This document shows positions 22,514-31,163 of a stretch of DNA of 64,000 nucleotides, piece by piece. Position 1 is the stretch's first letter; each line of letters starts with the position of its first letter. Under the pieces are notes generated by a model. That model was not told where the DNA came from. It was given only the letters and a program-made list of their open reading frames with translations, and did not search any database. Source of the DNA: Flavobacteriales bacterium (GTDB lineage Bacteria > Bacteroidota > Bacteroidia > Flavobacteriales_F > PHOS-HE28). Location: the NCBI GenBank assembly GCA_023957375.1, contig JAMLHB010000001.1, positions 124,001 through 188,000 of the forward strand. Direction: 5' to 3'. A program made the position numbers and the translations under genes.

Positions 22514-24052
22514 ATGCTGCCCATCCTTTCAGCAGAACAAATCCGCCAGGCCGATGCCTTTACCATCGCCCATGAGCCCATCAGCTCCATCGACCTGATG
22601 GAGCGGGCGGCGGTGAATTGCGCGAACCGGCTGATGGAGACCTTGAACTACGACGTGCCGGTGGTGGTGCTGGCCGGCATGGGCAACAATGGTGGTGACG
22701 GCTTGGCCATGGCCAGGATCCTTAACATGGCCGGTCAACGGGAAGTCCGCGCCGTAGTGCCGCAGTACAAGGCGGAAGGCAGCCCGGAATTCGAAGCCAA
22801 TTTGGGCCGGTTGCGCCAAGGAGGCGTGGCCGTGGCCCTGCTGCATGAAGGTGAGCCGCTGCCATCCTTTCCCCCGGAGGCATTGGTGATCGATGCGCTT
22901 TTCGGCACCGGCTTGCAACGTCCGCTTACCGGCTGGCTGAAAGATCTGGTGGGGCAGCTCAACAACAGGGCCAATCACGTATTGGCCATCGATCTGCCTT
23001 CCGGCCTGTTCGCCGACAGCAACAAGGATAATGACCCAACAGCGATCGTGCAGGCAGACCGCACGTTCACCCTGGAGCTGCCCAAGCGGGCCCTGCTGAT
23101 GCCGGACCAAGGCCGTTTTGCAGGCGAATGGGAGGTGGTGCCGATTGGCTTGAACCGGTCCCAAATTGCTTCGTTGGATCCATGGGCCTTGGTTTTGGAG
23201 GAGGTGGACCTGGTCCCGATGTTGCCTATGCGCCGAAGAACAGCGCACAAAGGGGACTTTGGCCATGCTTGGCTGCTGGCCGGAGGGCCTGGTAAAATGG
23301 GCGCTGCCTTGTTGGCGGCAAAGGCGGCCCTGCGTTCCGGTTGCGGGCTGCTCTCCGTGCATGTTCCCGCAGGGCAGCAAGCGGTGATGCACGGAACTGT
23401 GCCGGAGGCCATGGTGTCACCGGATCCGGGCGATCGACTTTCCGAGCTGCCCAAGTTCACCAAGGTTTCCGCCATCGGCCTGGGGCCGGGCATCGGCACG
23501 GAAGCGGAAACCGGTAGGCTGCTGAAGTTGCTGATCCAGCAAGCGCCCGCTCCATTGGTGCTCGATGCGGATGCGCTCAACATCCTCGCGCGAAACAAGA
23601 CCTGGTTGGCCTACTTGCCGGCTGGCACGGTTCTTACTCCGCACCCGGTGGAATTTGACCGGATGGTCGGCAAAGCGTCAAACAGCGAGGAGCGCCTCCA
23701 GTTGGCCCGGGGACTGGCCATGAAGCAGAAGGTGGTGGTGGTGCTGAAGGGGGCCTACACGGCCATATGCGCCCCCGACGGGAGGATCTTCTTCAATGGC
23801 ACCGGTAACCCCGGCCTGGCGAAGGGGGGCAGCGGCGATGCACTTACCGGCATCCTGACCAGCTTGCGTGCCCAAGGAATGGATGCACTTTCCACCGCAT
23901 TGGTCGGGGTGTATGCCCACGGCAGGGCCGGGGATCTGGCTGCGGAAGCCTTGGGCATGGACGGCATGCTTCCCAGCGACTTGATCGATCGGTTGCCCCA
24001 GGTGTGGAAGGCAATGCGTGGTGTGCCCTCCAGCGACCACCTGTTGGGGTGA
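22514..24052 (+). CDS. nnr: Bifunctional NAD(P)HX epimerase/dehydratase
   Basis: This 512-residue two-domain enzyme repairs hydrated NADH and NADPH. The N-terminal YjeF_N epimerase domain has GMGNNGGDGLAMARIL near residue 55. The C-terminal ADP/ATP-dependent dehydratase has GGPGKMGAALLAAKAALRSG and GNPGLAKGGSGDALTGIL near residue 430. The ATG at 22514 gives MLPILSAEQIRQAD, the usual start for this family; an upstream in-frame ATG at 22481 would only add junk. The stop is 3 bases from that of the convergent gene at 24056. Confidence 0.93.
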   Translation: MLPILSAEQIRQADAFTIAHEPISSIDLMERAAVNCANRLMETLNYDVPVVVLAGMGNNGGDGLAMARILNMAGQREVRAVVPQYKAEGSPEFEANLGRLRQGGVAVALLHEGEPLPSFPPEALVIDALFGTGLQRPLTGWLKDLVGQLNNRANHVLAIDLPSGLFADSNKDNDPTAIVQADRTFTLELPKRALLMPDQGRFAGEWEVVPIGLNRSQIASLDPWALVLEEVDLVPMLPMRRRTAHKGDFGHAWLLAGGPGKMGAALLAAKAALRSGCGLLSVHVPAGQQAVMHGTVPEAMVSPDPGDRLSELPKFTKVSAIGLGPGIGTEAETGRLLKLLIQQAPAPLVLDADALNILARNKTWLAYLPAGTVLTPHPVEFDRMVGKASNSEERLQLARGLAMKQKVVVVLKGAYTAICAPDGRIFFNGTGNPGLAKGGSGDALTGILTSLRAQGMDALSTALVGVYAHGRAGDLAAEALGMDGMLPSDLIDRLPQVWKAMRGVPSSDHLLG

Positions 24053-24055
24053 CTC

Positions 24056-24676
24056 CTACAGCAGGCCGTCCACTGGTCCTTTGCCTTCACGCAGCACCGT
24101 GGGCTGCCCGCTGGTCAGATCAATCACCGTGGAACCTTCCAGCCCGCCGATGCCGCCGTCGATCACCAATTCCACCTGGTGGCCTACACGCTGGTGGATC
24201 AGTTCCGGGTCCGTGGTGTATTCCAGCAGGTCATCCTCATCGTGTACGCTGGTCACCACCAACGCGTGGCCCAGTTCCTCCACCAAGGCCAAGGGGATCG
24301 GGTGGTCCGGCACGCGAATGCCCACGGTGTGTTTCTTGTTTTTGAACAGGGTGGGGATCTGGCTGCTGGCGGGCACGATGAACGTGTAGGGGCCGGGCAG
24401 GGCCTTCTTCATCACCCGGAAGCTGGGCGTGTCGATGGCTCTTGCATAGGCGCTCAATTGGCTGAGGTCCTTGCAGATCAGGGAAAGGTTGGTCTTGTGG
24501 GCCTTCGTTCCCTTCAGCCGGGCGATGGCTTCAATGGCGCGGGCATGGTGGGCACTGCAGGCAAAGGCATACACCGTGTCCGTGGGGCACACCACCACGG
24601 CACCTTCATTCAGCCGCTGCACCACGTCGTGGACCTTGCGCGGTTCCGGGTTTTTCGGATGGACCGCCAGCAGCAT
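24056..24676 (-). CDS. YciO/Sua5/YrdC family protein (L-threonylcarbamoyladenylate synthase-like)
   Basis: This 206-residue protein has a YrdC fold. Visible motifs are GAVVVCPTDTVYAFACS, the basic LKGTKAHKTNLSLICKD, LPGPYTFIVPAS and KKHTVGIRVPDHPIP. The last is typical of the YciO branch, less so of the TsaC branch, so a role in tRNA t6A synthesis is uncertain. The start at 24676 follows the stop of the transaldolase gene after one base, so the two are cotranscribed and probably coupled. Confidence 0.85.
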   Translation of the reverse strand: MLLAVHPKNPEPRKVHDVVQRLNEGAVVVCPTDTVYAFACSAHHARAIEAIARLKGTKAHKTNLSLICKDLSQLSAYARAIDTPSFRVMKKALPGPYTFIVPASSQIPTLFKNKKHTVGIRVPDHPIPLALVEELGHALVVTSVHDEDDLLEYTTDPELIHQRVGHQVELVIDGGIGGLEGSTVIDLTSGQPTVLREGKGPVDGLL

Positions 24677-24677
24677 G

Positions 24678-25352
24678 CTACTTCGCCGACGCCTCGGTGT
24701 GGGCCGCCTTCTTGTGGTCCGCAAGGAATTTCTCCAGCCCGATGGTGGTGAGCGGGTGCTCGAACAAGGCCAGGATGGCGCTTAATGGGCAGGTGGCCAC
24801 GTCGGCGCCGATCTCCGCGCACTGGATGATGTGCATGGGGTGGCGCACGCTGGCGGCCAGGATCTGCGTGTTGTACCCGTAGTTGTCGTAGATGGTGCGG
24901 ATCTGCTCAATGAGCTGCACCCCGTCGGTGCTGATGTCGTCCAAGCGGCCGATGAAGGGGGAGACGTAGGTGGCACCGGCCTTGGCCGCCAGCAGGGCCT
25001 GCCCCGCGCTGAACACCAGGGTGCAGTTGGTTTTAATACCCTTGCCGTGGAAGTATTTGATGGCCTTGACCCCGTCACGCGTCATGGGCAACTTTACAGT
25101 GATGTTCGGGTGCAGCGCCGCCAGATCTTCGCCTTCATGCACCATGCCCTCGAAGTCGGTGGCGATCACCTCGGCGCTCACGTCGCCGTTCACGATGTTG
25201 CAGATGTCCACGTAATGCTTCATCACCCGGTTGGTGCCGGTGATGCCTTCCTTGGCCATCAATGACGGATTGGTTGTCACGCCGTCCAGGATGCCGAGGT
25301 CCTGTGCTTCCTTGATCTGGGCCAAACTGGCCGTGTCGATGAAGAATTTCAT
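24678..25352 (-). CDS. Transaldolase, short (TalC/Fsa-like) type
   Basis: This 224-residue Schiff-base aldolase belongs to the non-oxidative pentose phosphate pathway. It starts [20 protein letters not shown], followed by [13 protein letters not shown]. The catalytic Lys is K87 in [27 protein letters not shown] and [11 protein letters not shown] follow. The short length separates it from TalB; fructose-6-phosphate aldolase activity is an alternative. TACCTTTG at 25391-25398 (minus strand) is a -7 candidate 38 bases before the ATG. Confidence 0.92.
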   Translation of the reverse strand: MKFFIDTASLAQIKEAQDLGILDGVTTNPSLMAKEGITGTNRVMKHYVDICNIVNGDVSAEVIATDFEGMVHEGEDLAALHPNITVKLPMTRDGVKAIKYFHGKGIKTNCTLVFSAGQALLAAKAGATYVSPFIGRLDDISTDGVQLIEQIRTIYDNYGYNTQILAASVRHPMHIIQCAEIGADVATCPLSAILALFEHPLTTIGLEKFLADHKKAAHTEASAK

Positions 25353-25465
25353 ACTTGTGGTGCCCGGCGAATGATTTCCACCGGGAACTGCAAAGGTACG
25401 GCCCGCTGCGTGCAAGGCATTTTCAAGAACCCTTGCGTTCCGGCTTTTCGGGGACAGCTCGGGGC

Positions 25466-27130
25466 CTACTGTTTCACCCAACGCACGGTTGCCGGACTTT
25501 CATTGCCGGTAATGCGGATGGTATAGAGCCCCTCTGCAAGGCCGGAAACGGGCAACGTGACCTTGCTGGCAGCTGGAAGTTGGGCGGTGTAGGCTAGCCG
25601 GCCTTGTGCGTCAAACACCTGTACCTCCGCGTTTCCACGGTATTCCGGTGCCATAAGCAGTACCGGCGCCGACGAAGGATTCTGTTCCAAGCGGGCCAAG
25701 TTGGATCTTCCCGGAAGCGCGGCCATGACGGTAGGGATGTCCAAACCATCGATGGGCTGTGCGTAGATGCCATCGGGGCTGCGCTCATCCTTCCAGACGG
25801 CCACCATTTGCCCGTCCTCCTCTTCGGTTAGCCGCATGTCATCCTTATTGCTGTTCACGGTGCAGATGTCCTTTTGTGCCGGGTTCCAAACGGTGGATCC
25901 GTTCAAGGCTACGCGGGTAGCCGCAAGGTGTACCTGCCCAAAACCGCCGGATGCATGCAGGATCACTGCGCCATCATCCGTGGCGGAAGCGTCCCATAGT
26001 TGAAGAGCTTGGGCACTGATGGGGATCACATTCACCGCCAGGTCGCCCAATTGGCGCACCCCGGCCGTATCCAAGCGCTGCACGGCCACGCCGGATTGGT
26101 TTTGGCCGCCGTCAGTCACCTGCATGGCCACCATCATACCCTGGTCATCATCCACCAAGGCCAATCCTTTGCCCCCCACGAATTTTTGGATGGTACTGCT
26201 GATGTCCGCACGGGTGCCGTCCGTGGACCAAAGGCTTCCGTTTCCCCGGACATGTTGAACAAATACATCCGTGTACCCGGCGTTGTCCGGATTGCCGGAA
26301 TTAAAGGCTACGTAATAGCCGTCCTCCCCATCCTCCACGGGGTGAGGAACGAAAAAGATGGGCACCGACTTGCTGGATACTTGGACCGGAGCGGGCCAAA
26401 CGGTGTTGCCAGCCGCATCGTAGCGCTGTGCAGTAAGTACCCAGGGTGGCAGGCCAAAACCTCCGGCGCTGATGCCGTATTGCAGGATGAAACCTCCATC
26501 ATCCGTAGCGATCGGAGTGGGGATGCTCACGTTGGTGCTGGCCGTGATCACGATGGGGGCGGCAAGCAAAACGTTGCCGGTGGGGCCCACCAATTGCATG
26601 GCTACACCCCTGGGCGTGCCGGTGGTGCCCCAGGCGATCACCGTGTTGCCATTGGAAAGCGGAGCCACGGTGGGGCCCATTCCGGTAGTGCCGGGTGTGG
26701 GCAGTTGCACACCGTCCGGCCCCCAGAGGAAGGAACCATCGGGTGCGATCTTGTAGGCCACGATGTCCAGCGCTCCCGTGCGTTCGTCCTGGAAGGCCAC
26801 TATGGCATTGTCGTCATCATCATTCTTCAGGTCGTAGCTGAAGATGGCGCTGTTCTGCGGGTGGTCGCTGACCACCAGCCCGGTATCGGGCCAAAGCCTG
26901 TTTCCTCCTGCATCGAGGCGTTGCATGCGCAACTGATATTCGCCCCCTTCATTTTCAAACCAGGCTACATACGTGCTGCCATCAGGTCCCTCGGCCGTCA
27001 ACGGCGTGGTAGCTTCTCCGGCGGCAACCGCACGCACGGTGGTGTTCACGGAGACATCGCTGGTCCATTGCGCTTGTGTGGCAAGCGTGGCAAGGAGTGC
27101 GAAGGTGGTAGTGATCAATGGGTGCTTCAT
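25466..27130 (-). CDS. Secreted T9SS cargo protein
   Basis: This 554-residue protein has an N-terminal signal peptide ([20 protein letters not shown]). The middle is built of beta-propeller-like units with [39 protein letters not shown] and [12 protein letters not shown], each near Trp-containing turns. The last 75 residues form a type A sorting domain ([30 protein letters not shown], ending RWVKQ). It is therefore expected to cross the outer membrane by the type IX system and be anchored or released. Biological role unknown. The ATG at 27130 opens the signal peptide. Confidence 0.82.
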   Translation of the reverse strand: MKHPLITTTFALLATLATQAQWTSDVSVNTTVRAVAAGEATTPLTAEGPDGSTYVAWFENEGGEYQLRMQRLDAGGNRLWPDTGLVVSDHPQNSAIFSYDLKNDDDDNAIVAFQDERTGALDIVAYKIAPDGSFLWGPDGVQLPTPGTTGMGPTVAPLSNGNTVIAWGTTGTPRGVAMQLVGPTGNVLLAAPIVITASTNVSIPTPIATDDGGFILQYGISAGGFGLPPWVLTAQRYDAAGNTVWPAPVQVSSKSVPIFFVPHPVEDGEDGYYVAFNSGNPDNAGYTDVFVQHVRGNGSLWSTDGTRADISSTIQKFVGGKGLALVDDDQGMMVAMQVTDGGQNQSGVAVQRLDTAGVRQLGDLAVNVIPISAQALQLWDASATDDGAVILHASGGFGQVHLAATRVALNGSTVWNPAQKDICTVNSNKDDMRLTEEEDGQMVAVWKDERSPDGIYAQPIDGLDIPTVMAALPGRSNLARLEQNPSSAPVLLMAPEYRGNAEVQVFDAQGRLAYTAQLPAASKVTLPVSGLAEGLYTIRITGNESPATVRWVKQ

Positions 27131-27226
27131 CTGGTCGGATGGATGGGTGACAGGCAAGATAGCCGTGCTAGCAACACGCAACCCTGGGAGAAAGTTCGCT
27201 GGTGCGGTTTCACGCCTTCAGGCCCT

Positions 27227-28036
27227 CTATTTGTATTCCTGCATCATCAGCCGCTGGAAGAACCGGCCGGGCAGCAATTTCTTCAGTAGCACCGCGAGCC
27301 GTTGCTTGCCATGGGCGGCGTAATACACCGTGCGGGGCCTCGGGTCGGCCATGATGCGCTCCACTAAGCGGGCCACCTCATTGGGGTCGCGGCTGTAGTG
27401 CAGGCTTCCGCCCAGGAGTTCCATGGCCCTGTTATAGCCGGCTTTGTAAGGCTCACTGGTTTGAGCCGGCCGGATCCGGTTGGCCCCGATGTTGGTCTTG
27501 TATTCGCCGGGTTGCAGGCTGGCCACGCGGATGCCGAAGGGCTTCACCTCCATGCTGAGCGTTTCCGTATAGCGCTCCAAGGCGGCCTTGCTGGCACTGT
27601 AAAAGCCGCGGTAGGGCAGGCCGAAGTTGGCTGCCAAGCTGGTGATGTTGATGATGAGCCCGCTGCCTTGCTTGCGCATCTGCGGCAATACCGCCCGCAC
27701 CACCCGGTGTGCGCCCATCACGTTGGTGTCGAACAGGGCCGTGGCTTGCCCAGGTGTCAGGTCTTCCGTGGCGCCCTGGATGCCTAAGCCCGCGTTGTTC
27801 ACCACCGCATCAATGCGGTTCGAATTGGCCAGTACTTCCGCTACCGCTTGGTTCACGGAGGCTTCATCAGCAAGGTCCATGGCGATCAGTTGATAGCCTT
27901 CCGCCTGCCCGGCAGGCTTTCGGGAAGTGCCATAAACAGTGTGGCCTTGGGCGGCCAAGTACGCGCAGACGGCCTTGCCGATGCCACTGGAGCCTCCTGT
28001 TACCAGGACCACTTGCGGGGTGTTGGGCTTGGGCAT
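27227..28036 (-). CDS. Short-chain dehydrogenase/reductase (SDR)
   Basis: This 269-residue classical SDR has the cofactor motif VTGGSSGIGKAV, the NNAG motif in DAVVNNAGLGIQG, the catalytic Ser in INITSLAANFG and the Tyr/Lys pair in YRGFYSASKAALERY. The C-terminal region resembles retinol dehydrogenase-like SDRs acting on lipids. The ATG at 28036 is preferred over a TTG 6 bases upstream. The gene starts just after the SRP RNA 3' end on the same strand. Substrate unknown. Confidence 0.9.
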   Translation of the reverse strand: MPKPNTPQVVLVTGGSSGIGKAVCAYLAAQGHTVYGTSRKPAGQAEGYQLIAMDLADEASVNQAVAEVLANSNRIDAVVNNAGLGIQGATEDLTPGQATALFDTNVMGAHRVVRAVLPQMRKQGSGLIINITSLAANFGLPYRGFYSASKAALERYTETLSMEVKPFGIRVASLQPGEYKTNIGANRIRPAQTSEPYKAGYNRAMELLGGSLHYSRDPNEVARLVERIMADPRPRTVYYAAHGKQRLAVLLKKLLPGRFFQRLMMQEYK

Positions 28037-28040
28037 GGGC

Positions 28041-28147
28041 AAAAAAAGAGGGGCAAGCTCCTCGCATCGCTCCGCTACAACCGCCTACCCTTGCTGCCTT
28101 CCGGCCCTGGGGGATTCAGCAGGAGCTGGACGTACAAGACTTGCCCC
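28041..28147 (-). ncRNA. ffs: Small signal recognition particle RNA (4.5S-like)
   Basis: On the minus strand the RNA begins GGGGCAAGTC and ends GAGCTTGCCCC plus a T-run, closing one long hairpin. The apical Ffh-binding region is recognisable: CCCAGGGCCGGAAGGCAGCA, with GGGTAGGCGG following. The length of about 107 nt fits the small bacterial type. It is preceded by a perfect TAnnTTTG element, and its T-run lies directly before the SDR start codon. Confidence 0.93.
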
Positions 28148-28153
28148 AAGGAG

Positions 28154-28161
28154 CAAAGGTA
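28154..28161 (-). promoter_or_regulatory. -7 promoter element of the SRP RNA
   Basis: TACCTTTG matches TAnnTTTG exactly. The first base of the SRP RNA (28147) is the 7th base after it, giving an internal estimate of element-to-start distance in this genome. No clear TTG is found at the ideal -33 spacing. Confidence 0.65.
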
Positions 28162-28186
28162 TTCTTTCCGGCGGATCTCCGGCAGA

Positions 28187-30355
28187 TCAACGCACAAACC
28201 TGCCCCAGTAAACCGTCAGGCCATGGGTGATGCGCACCGTCCATACGCCCGTGGCCAAATGGCGGGCGTCCAGCATCACTTCCTGCCCCGTCCGGGCGTA
28301 CGCTGGCAGGGGTATGGCACGTCCGGCCTGGTCGATCAATTCCAGGGCGGTGCCCAGACCAGGGACAAAGGGCAGCGTGATGTGGACCGGACCGGTGGTC
28401 GGGTTGGGCCAGACTGAAAGCTGGTTGCGGCCTTGCAGATCGGGCGGGCAGGCAATGCCTGTAGCGGTTCCGTCGCGCGCATCGTTCAATCCGGCCGTCA
28501 CGCCCGGACACTCGAACACATTTATCGTAAGGTGGGCCGAGTACGTCATGCCGCTGGCGTCGGCAACGGTGTATGTGTAGACGCCGGCCACGTCACTGGC
28601 GGGGTTGAACATACCGTCCACTTGCGGATTGGCGGGATTGGTCCACGTTCCACCCGGGCATGGGCTGCCACCCAGGAAATCGAACATCGCAAAGGCCGGG
28701 TCCTGCAAGCAAACGGTGATGGTGCTGTCGGTGCCCGCATCACAAGGGGGAGGGCAGTCTTCCACGGTGATCGTGGCGCCCAGGACGTCCAGTCCTGCGC
28801 AGTGGTTGCCACCACCTTGCACCAGCAGGTCGTGCAGCTCAATTACGGTGGTAACGCCCCATTCCAAACCAAGGTCGGCAAGCGTCGCCGGGTCATAAAC
28901 GAAGGCGTGGATATGGAACACATCCGGATCGTTCACGGTGAACACCGGCACATTGGCGAGCGCCATCAACACAAGGCCAGGCCCTTGGGAGAGCAGATAA
29001 CCCATGGCAAAGCCTGGGGGCACCAAGGTATCCCCGAAGGAAATGGCCGTGATCGTGGCCGCGCCCCCTTGCAGGCAGGCAAAAGGATTGGTGTCCAGCA
29101 TGCTACCGGCATCGGCCGTGCAGTCCGGCGTGCAATCCACCACTTGGAAGGCGGTGCCCACCAGGTCAAGACTGGCGCAAATCGAGCCGCCACCTTGCAA
29201 CAGCATGGCATGGAGGTCGGCCAAGCCATCCCAGCCCAGTTGGATGGAAGCAGCGGGATCGAAGGTGCCCGGGTTGTACACAAATGCATGGATGTCGTAT
29301 TCGCCAGGCACCTCCACGGTGAATTGGGGGCTGTCCGAAAAAGCTTGGATCACTGCGCTGTTGCCCGAGGTGAGCACGTATGCCAGGGTGAAGCCCGCCG
29401 GAACGATGGCACTGCCATCCGGCGTGGCAGTAAGTTGGGCCTGGCCTTCGGCAAGGCACAGATCGGGTTGGTCCGTACCGGTGGTACCGGCACTTGCGAT
29501 GCAGTCGGGGCCGCATTCCCCTGTTTTCACGAAGGCTGCATCCAGCAGCAAACTTGCGCAAAGGGCACCGCCGCCCTGCAACAATTGCGGGTTCAGGTCA
29601 TAAATGGAGCTGCTCCCAAGCGTGATGGACCCTATATCGAAGGTGGACGGGTCGTACACGAACGAGTGGATGCGCCACACGTCCACGCTGTTCACGATGA
29701 ACGTGGGAGAGGTGGATATCTGCTCCAGGATCAGGCCGTTGGTGCGGCTCAGCAGGTAGCGCAGTTCGAAGCCGGGGGGTACGATGCCCGGTCCGTCCAC
29801 CACGGCCGACAGGGTGGCTTCGCCATTGCCTATGCAGATCAGGGTGGAATCCATGGACAAGTGCGGGGCAAAGGCCGTGCACGGTTCCTCGCACTCCATG
29901 GTCTTGGAGCCGCCCACGTAGAAGCTGAGGCTCGCACAGATGTCGCCCCCGCCCTGTACCAACTGCCCGTGCAGGTCAAAGGCCGTGGTGGTGCCTAATT
30001 GCACGGTGGAAAAGTCAAAGGTGTTGGGGTTATAGACCAAGGTGTGGATGCGCCATACATCGGCGGTGACTACATCAAAGGAGGGGGAGTTTCCCACCTG
30101 TTCCAGGATGAGCCCGTTCGTGCGACTTAGCACGTAAGCAGTAACGAAACCTGGTGGCACCACGGCATCCCCTTGCGGGGTTCCGGTAATGGTGGCATGG
30201 CCCCCGGAAAGGCAAATGGGCCCGTAGTCCATATAGGTGCTGCCGGCCTGCGCAATGCATTCCCCGCCTGCCCGTGCGGCAGTGGGCAGCATGGCCAGTA
30301 AAAGGAAGGCAAGGGCGGAATGGAGGATCGACCGGAAGGTGGATAAACGGATCAT
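28187..30355 (-). CDS. T9SS cargo protein with four tandem 125-residue repeats
   Basis: This 722-residue secreted protein has a signal peptide at residues 1-29. Four homologous units of about 125 residues follow, roughly 33-158, 159-283, 284-410 and 411-536. Each has a first Cys (CIAQAG, CTAFAP, CIASAG, CTADAG), VPPGF or VPAGF, an IHxFVY-like core and QGGGxxCASL or CAGL, and ends at a Cys followed by acidic or Pro residues. A further domain has DAGTDSTITVCLQDP and GVYTYTVADASG. A type A sorting domain (LSVWPNPTTGPVHITLP, ending YWGRFVR) closes the protein. It is likely a surface adhesin or structural protein; role unknown. The ATG at 30355 opens the signal peptide. Confidence 0.85.
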   Translation of the reverse strand: MIRLSTFRSILHSALAFLLLAMLPTAARAGGECIAQAGSTYMDYGPICLSGGHATITGTPQGDAVVPPGFVTAYVLSRTNGLILEQVGNSPSFDVVTADVWRIHTLVYNPNTFDFSTVQLGTTTAFDLHGQLVQGGGDICASLSFYVGGSKTMECEEPCTAFAPHLSMDSTLICIGNGEATLSAVVDGPGIVPPGFELRYLLSRTNGLILEQISTSPTFIVNSVDVWRIHSFVYDPSTFDIGSITLGSSSIYDLNPQLLQGGGALCASLLLDAAFVKTGECGPDCIASAGTTGTDQPDLCLAEGQAQLTATPDGSAIVPAGFTLAYVLTSGNSAVIQAFSDSPQFTVEVPGEYDIHAFVYNPGTFDPAASIQLGWDGLADLHAMLLQGGGSICASLDLVGTAFQVVDCTPDCTADAGSMLDTNPFACLQGGAATITAISFGDTLVPPGFAMGYLLSQGPGLVLMALANVPVFTVNDPDVFHIHAFVYDPATLADLGLEWGVTTVIELHDLLVQGGGNHCAGLDVLGATITVEDCPPPCDAGTDSTITVCLQDPAFAMFDFLGGSPCPGGTWTNPANPQVDGMFNPASDVAGVYTYTVADASGMTYSAHLTINVFECPGVTAGLNDARDGTATGIACPPDLQGRNQLSVWPNPTTGPVHITLPFVPGLGTALELIDQAGRAIPLPAYARTGQEVMLDARHLATGVWTVRITHGLTVYWGRFVR

Positions 30356-30536
30356 GTTCACTCGGGTAGGGAAGGCTAAAGTATTAAAGTGGAAGGAAAC
30401 GGGTGCGCCAGCGGCAATTGGGCCGCACAAAGCGGCTGGTTGTGGCAGCACGCTCGATCAACTTCTTTGCCGATACGCGATCGTGCATGCCGGGGCCGGG
30501 TGTGTGATCCGTGGATCGATGGCACCAAGGAGCAGG

Positions 30537-31043
30537 TCACGCGATCGCAACCACTTGGACCAGTTGCTTTCCACCACCGGCCGGGAATTCCACTTGGTCC
30601 CCACTTGATCGCCCCAGCAGGGCCTGGGCCAGCGGGGAGGTGAAGGCGATCCTTCCTTCAGCCACCTTGGCCTCGTCCACGCCCACCAAGGTGAAGGTGT
30701 GCCCGGTACCTTGCTTAGGACCGGAAATGAACCGGTAGGTGACCGTGCTGCCGAAGCGGACCTCCGTCCCGGGGCGACTGAAAGGCTCCACCACGCGGGC
30801 CGTGGCGATCCGTTCCGCCAACAAGGCCAAGCGGCCGTTGATCTCCGCCAATTCCCGCCTGCGTGCCGGCCCCTCGGCGGCGACCACTTGGGAGCGGCTT
30901 GCTTCCAAGGCGGACCGTTCCTCTTGCAACAGCCGCAGTCCGCGCGGCGTCACCAAGTTTTCAAAGCCCGAAGGCAGGGGTGCACGGGGCGGCACGAACA
31001 CCGGTTCCTCCTGGTCGCCTTCGCGCACAAATCCACGGCTCAT
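30537..31043 (-). CDS. GreA/GreB family elongation factor
   Basis: This 168-residue cytosolic protein resembles GreB-type factors, which rescue backtracked RNA polymerase. An N-terminal region FENLVTPRGLRLLQEER leads into a coiled coil with RRELAEINGRLALLAERI. The C-terminal FKBP-like domain has FGSTVTYRFISGPKQG, YAVG-like FTLVGVDEA, and SPLAQALLGRSSGDQVEF. The ATG at 31043 gives MSRGFVREGDQEEP, usual for the Bacteroidota GreB-like branch. It is monocistronic as far as can be seen. Confidence 0.88.
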   Translation of the reverse strand: MSRGFVREGDQEEPVFVPPRAPLPSGFENLVTPRGLRLLQEERSALEASRSQVVAAEGPARRRELAEINGRLALLAERIATARVVEPFSRPGTEVRFGSTVTYRFISGPKQGTGHTFTLVGVDEAKVAEGRIAFTSPLAQALLGRSSGDQVEFPAGGGKQLVQVVAIA

Positions 31044-31163
31044 GCGGACAAGATAACCCCGGGCGCGCAGTGTGCCAGGGCATTCGCAGGCTATTTGCCC
31101 AGTGGCCCCCTCGTTTCCATGTTGCTGTTCCTTGCCTCCAGGCAGGGCGGGCACCGTGCATGC

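Noticed and set aside
28433-29998. A 521-codon plus-strand reading frame
   Set aside because: It is antisense to the four-repeat T9SS protein; no start signal or recognisable domain.
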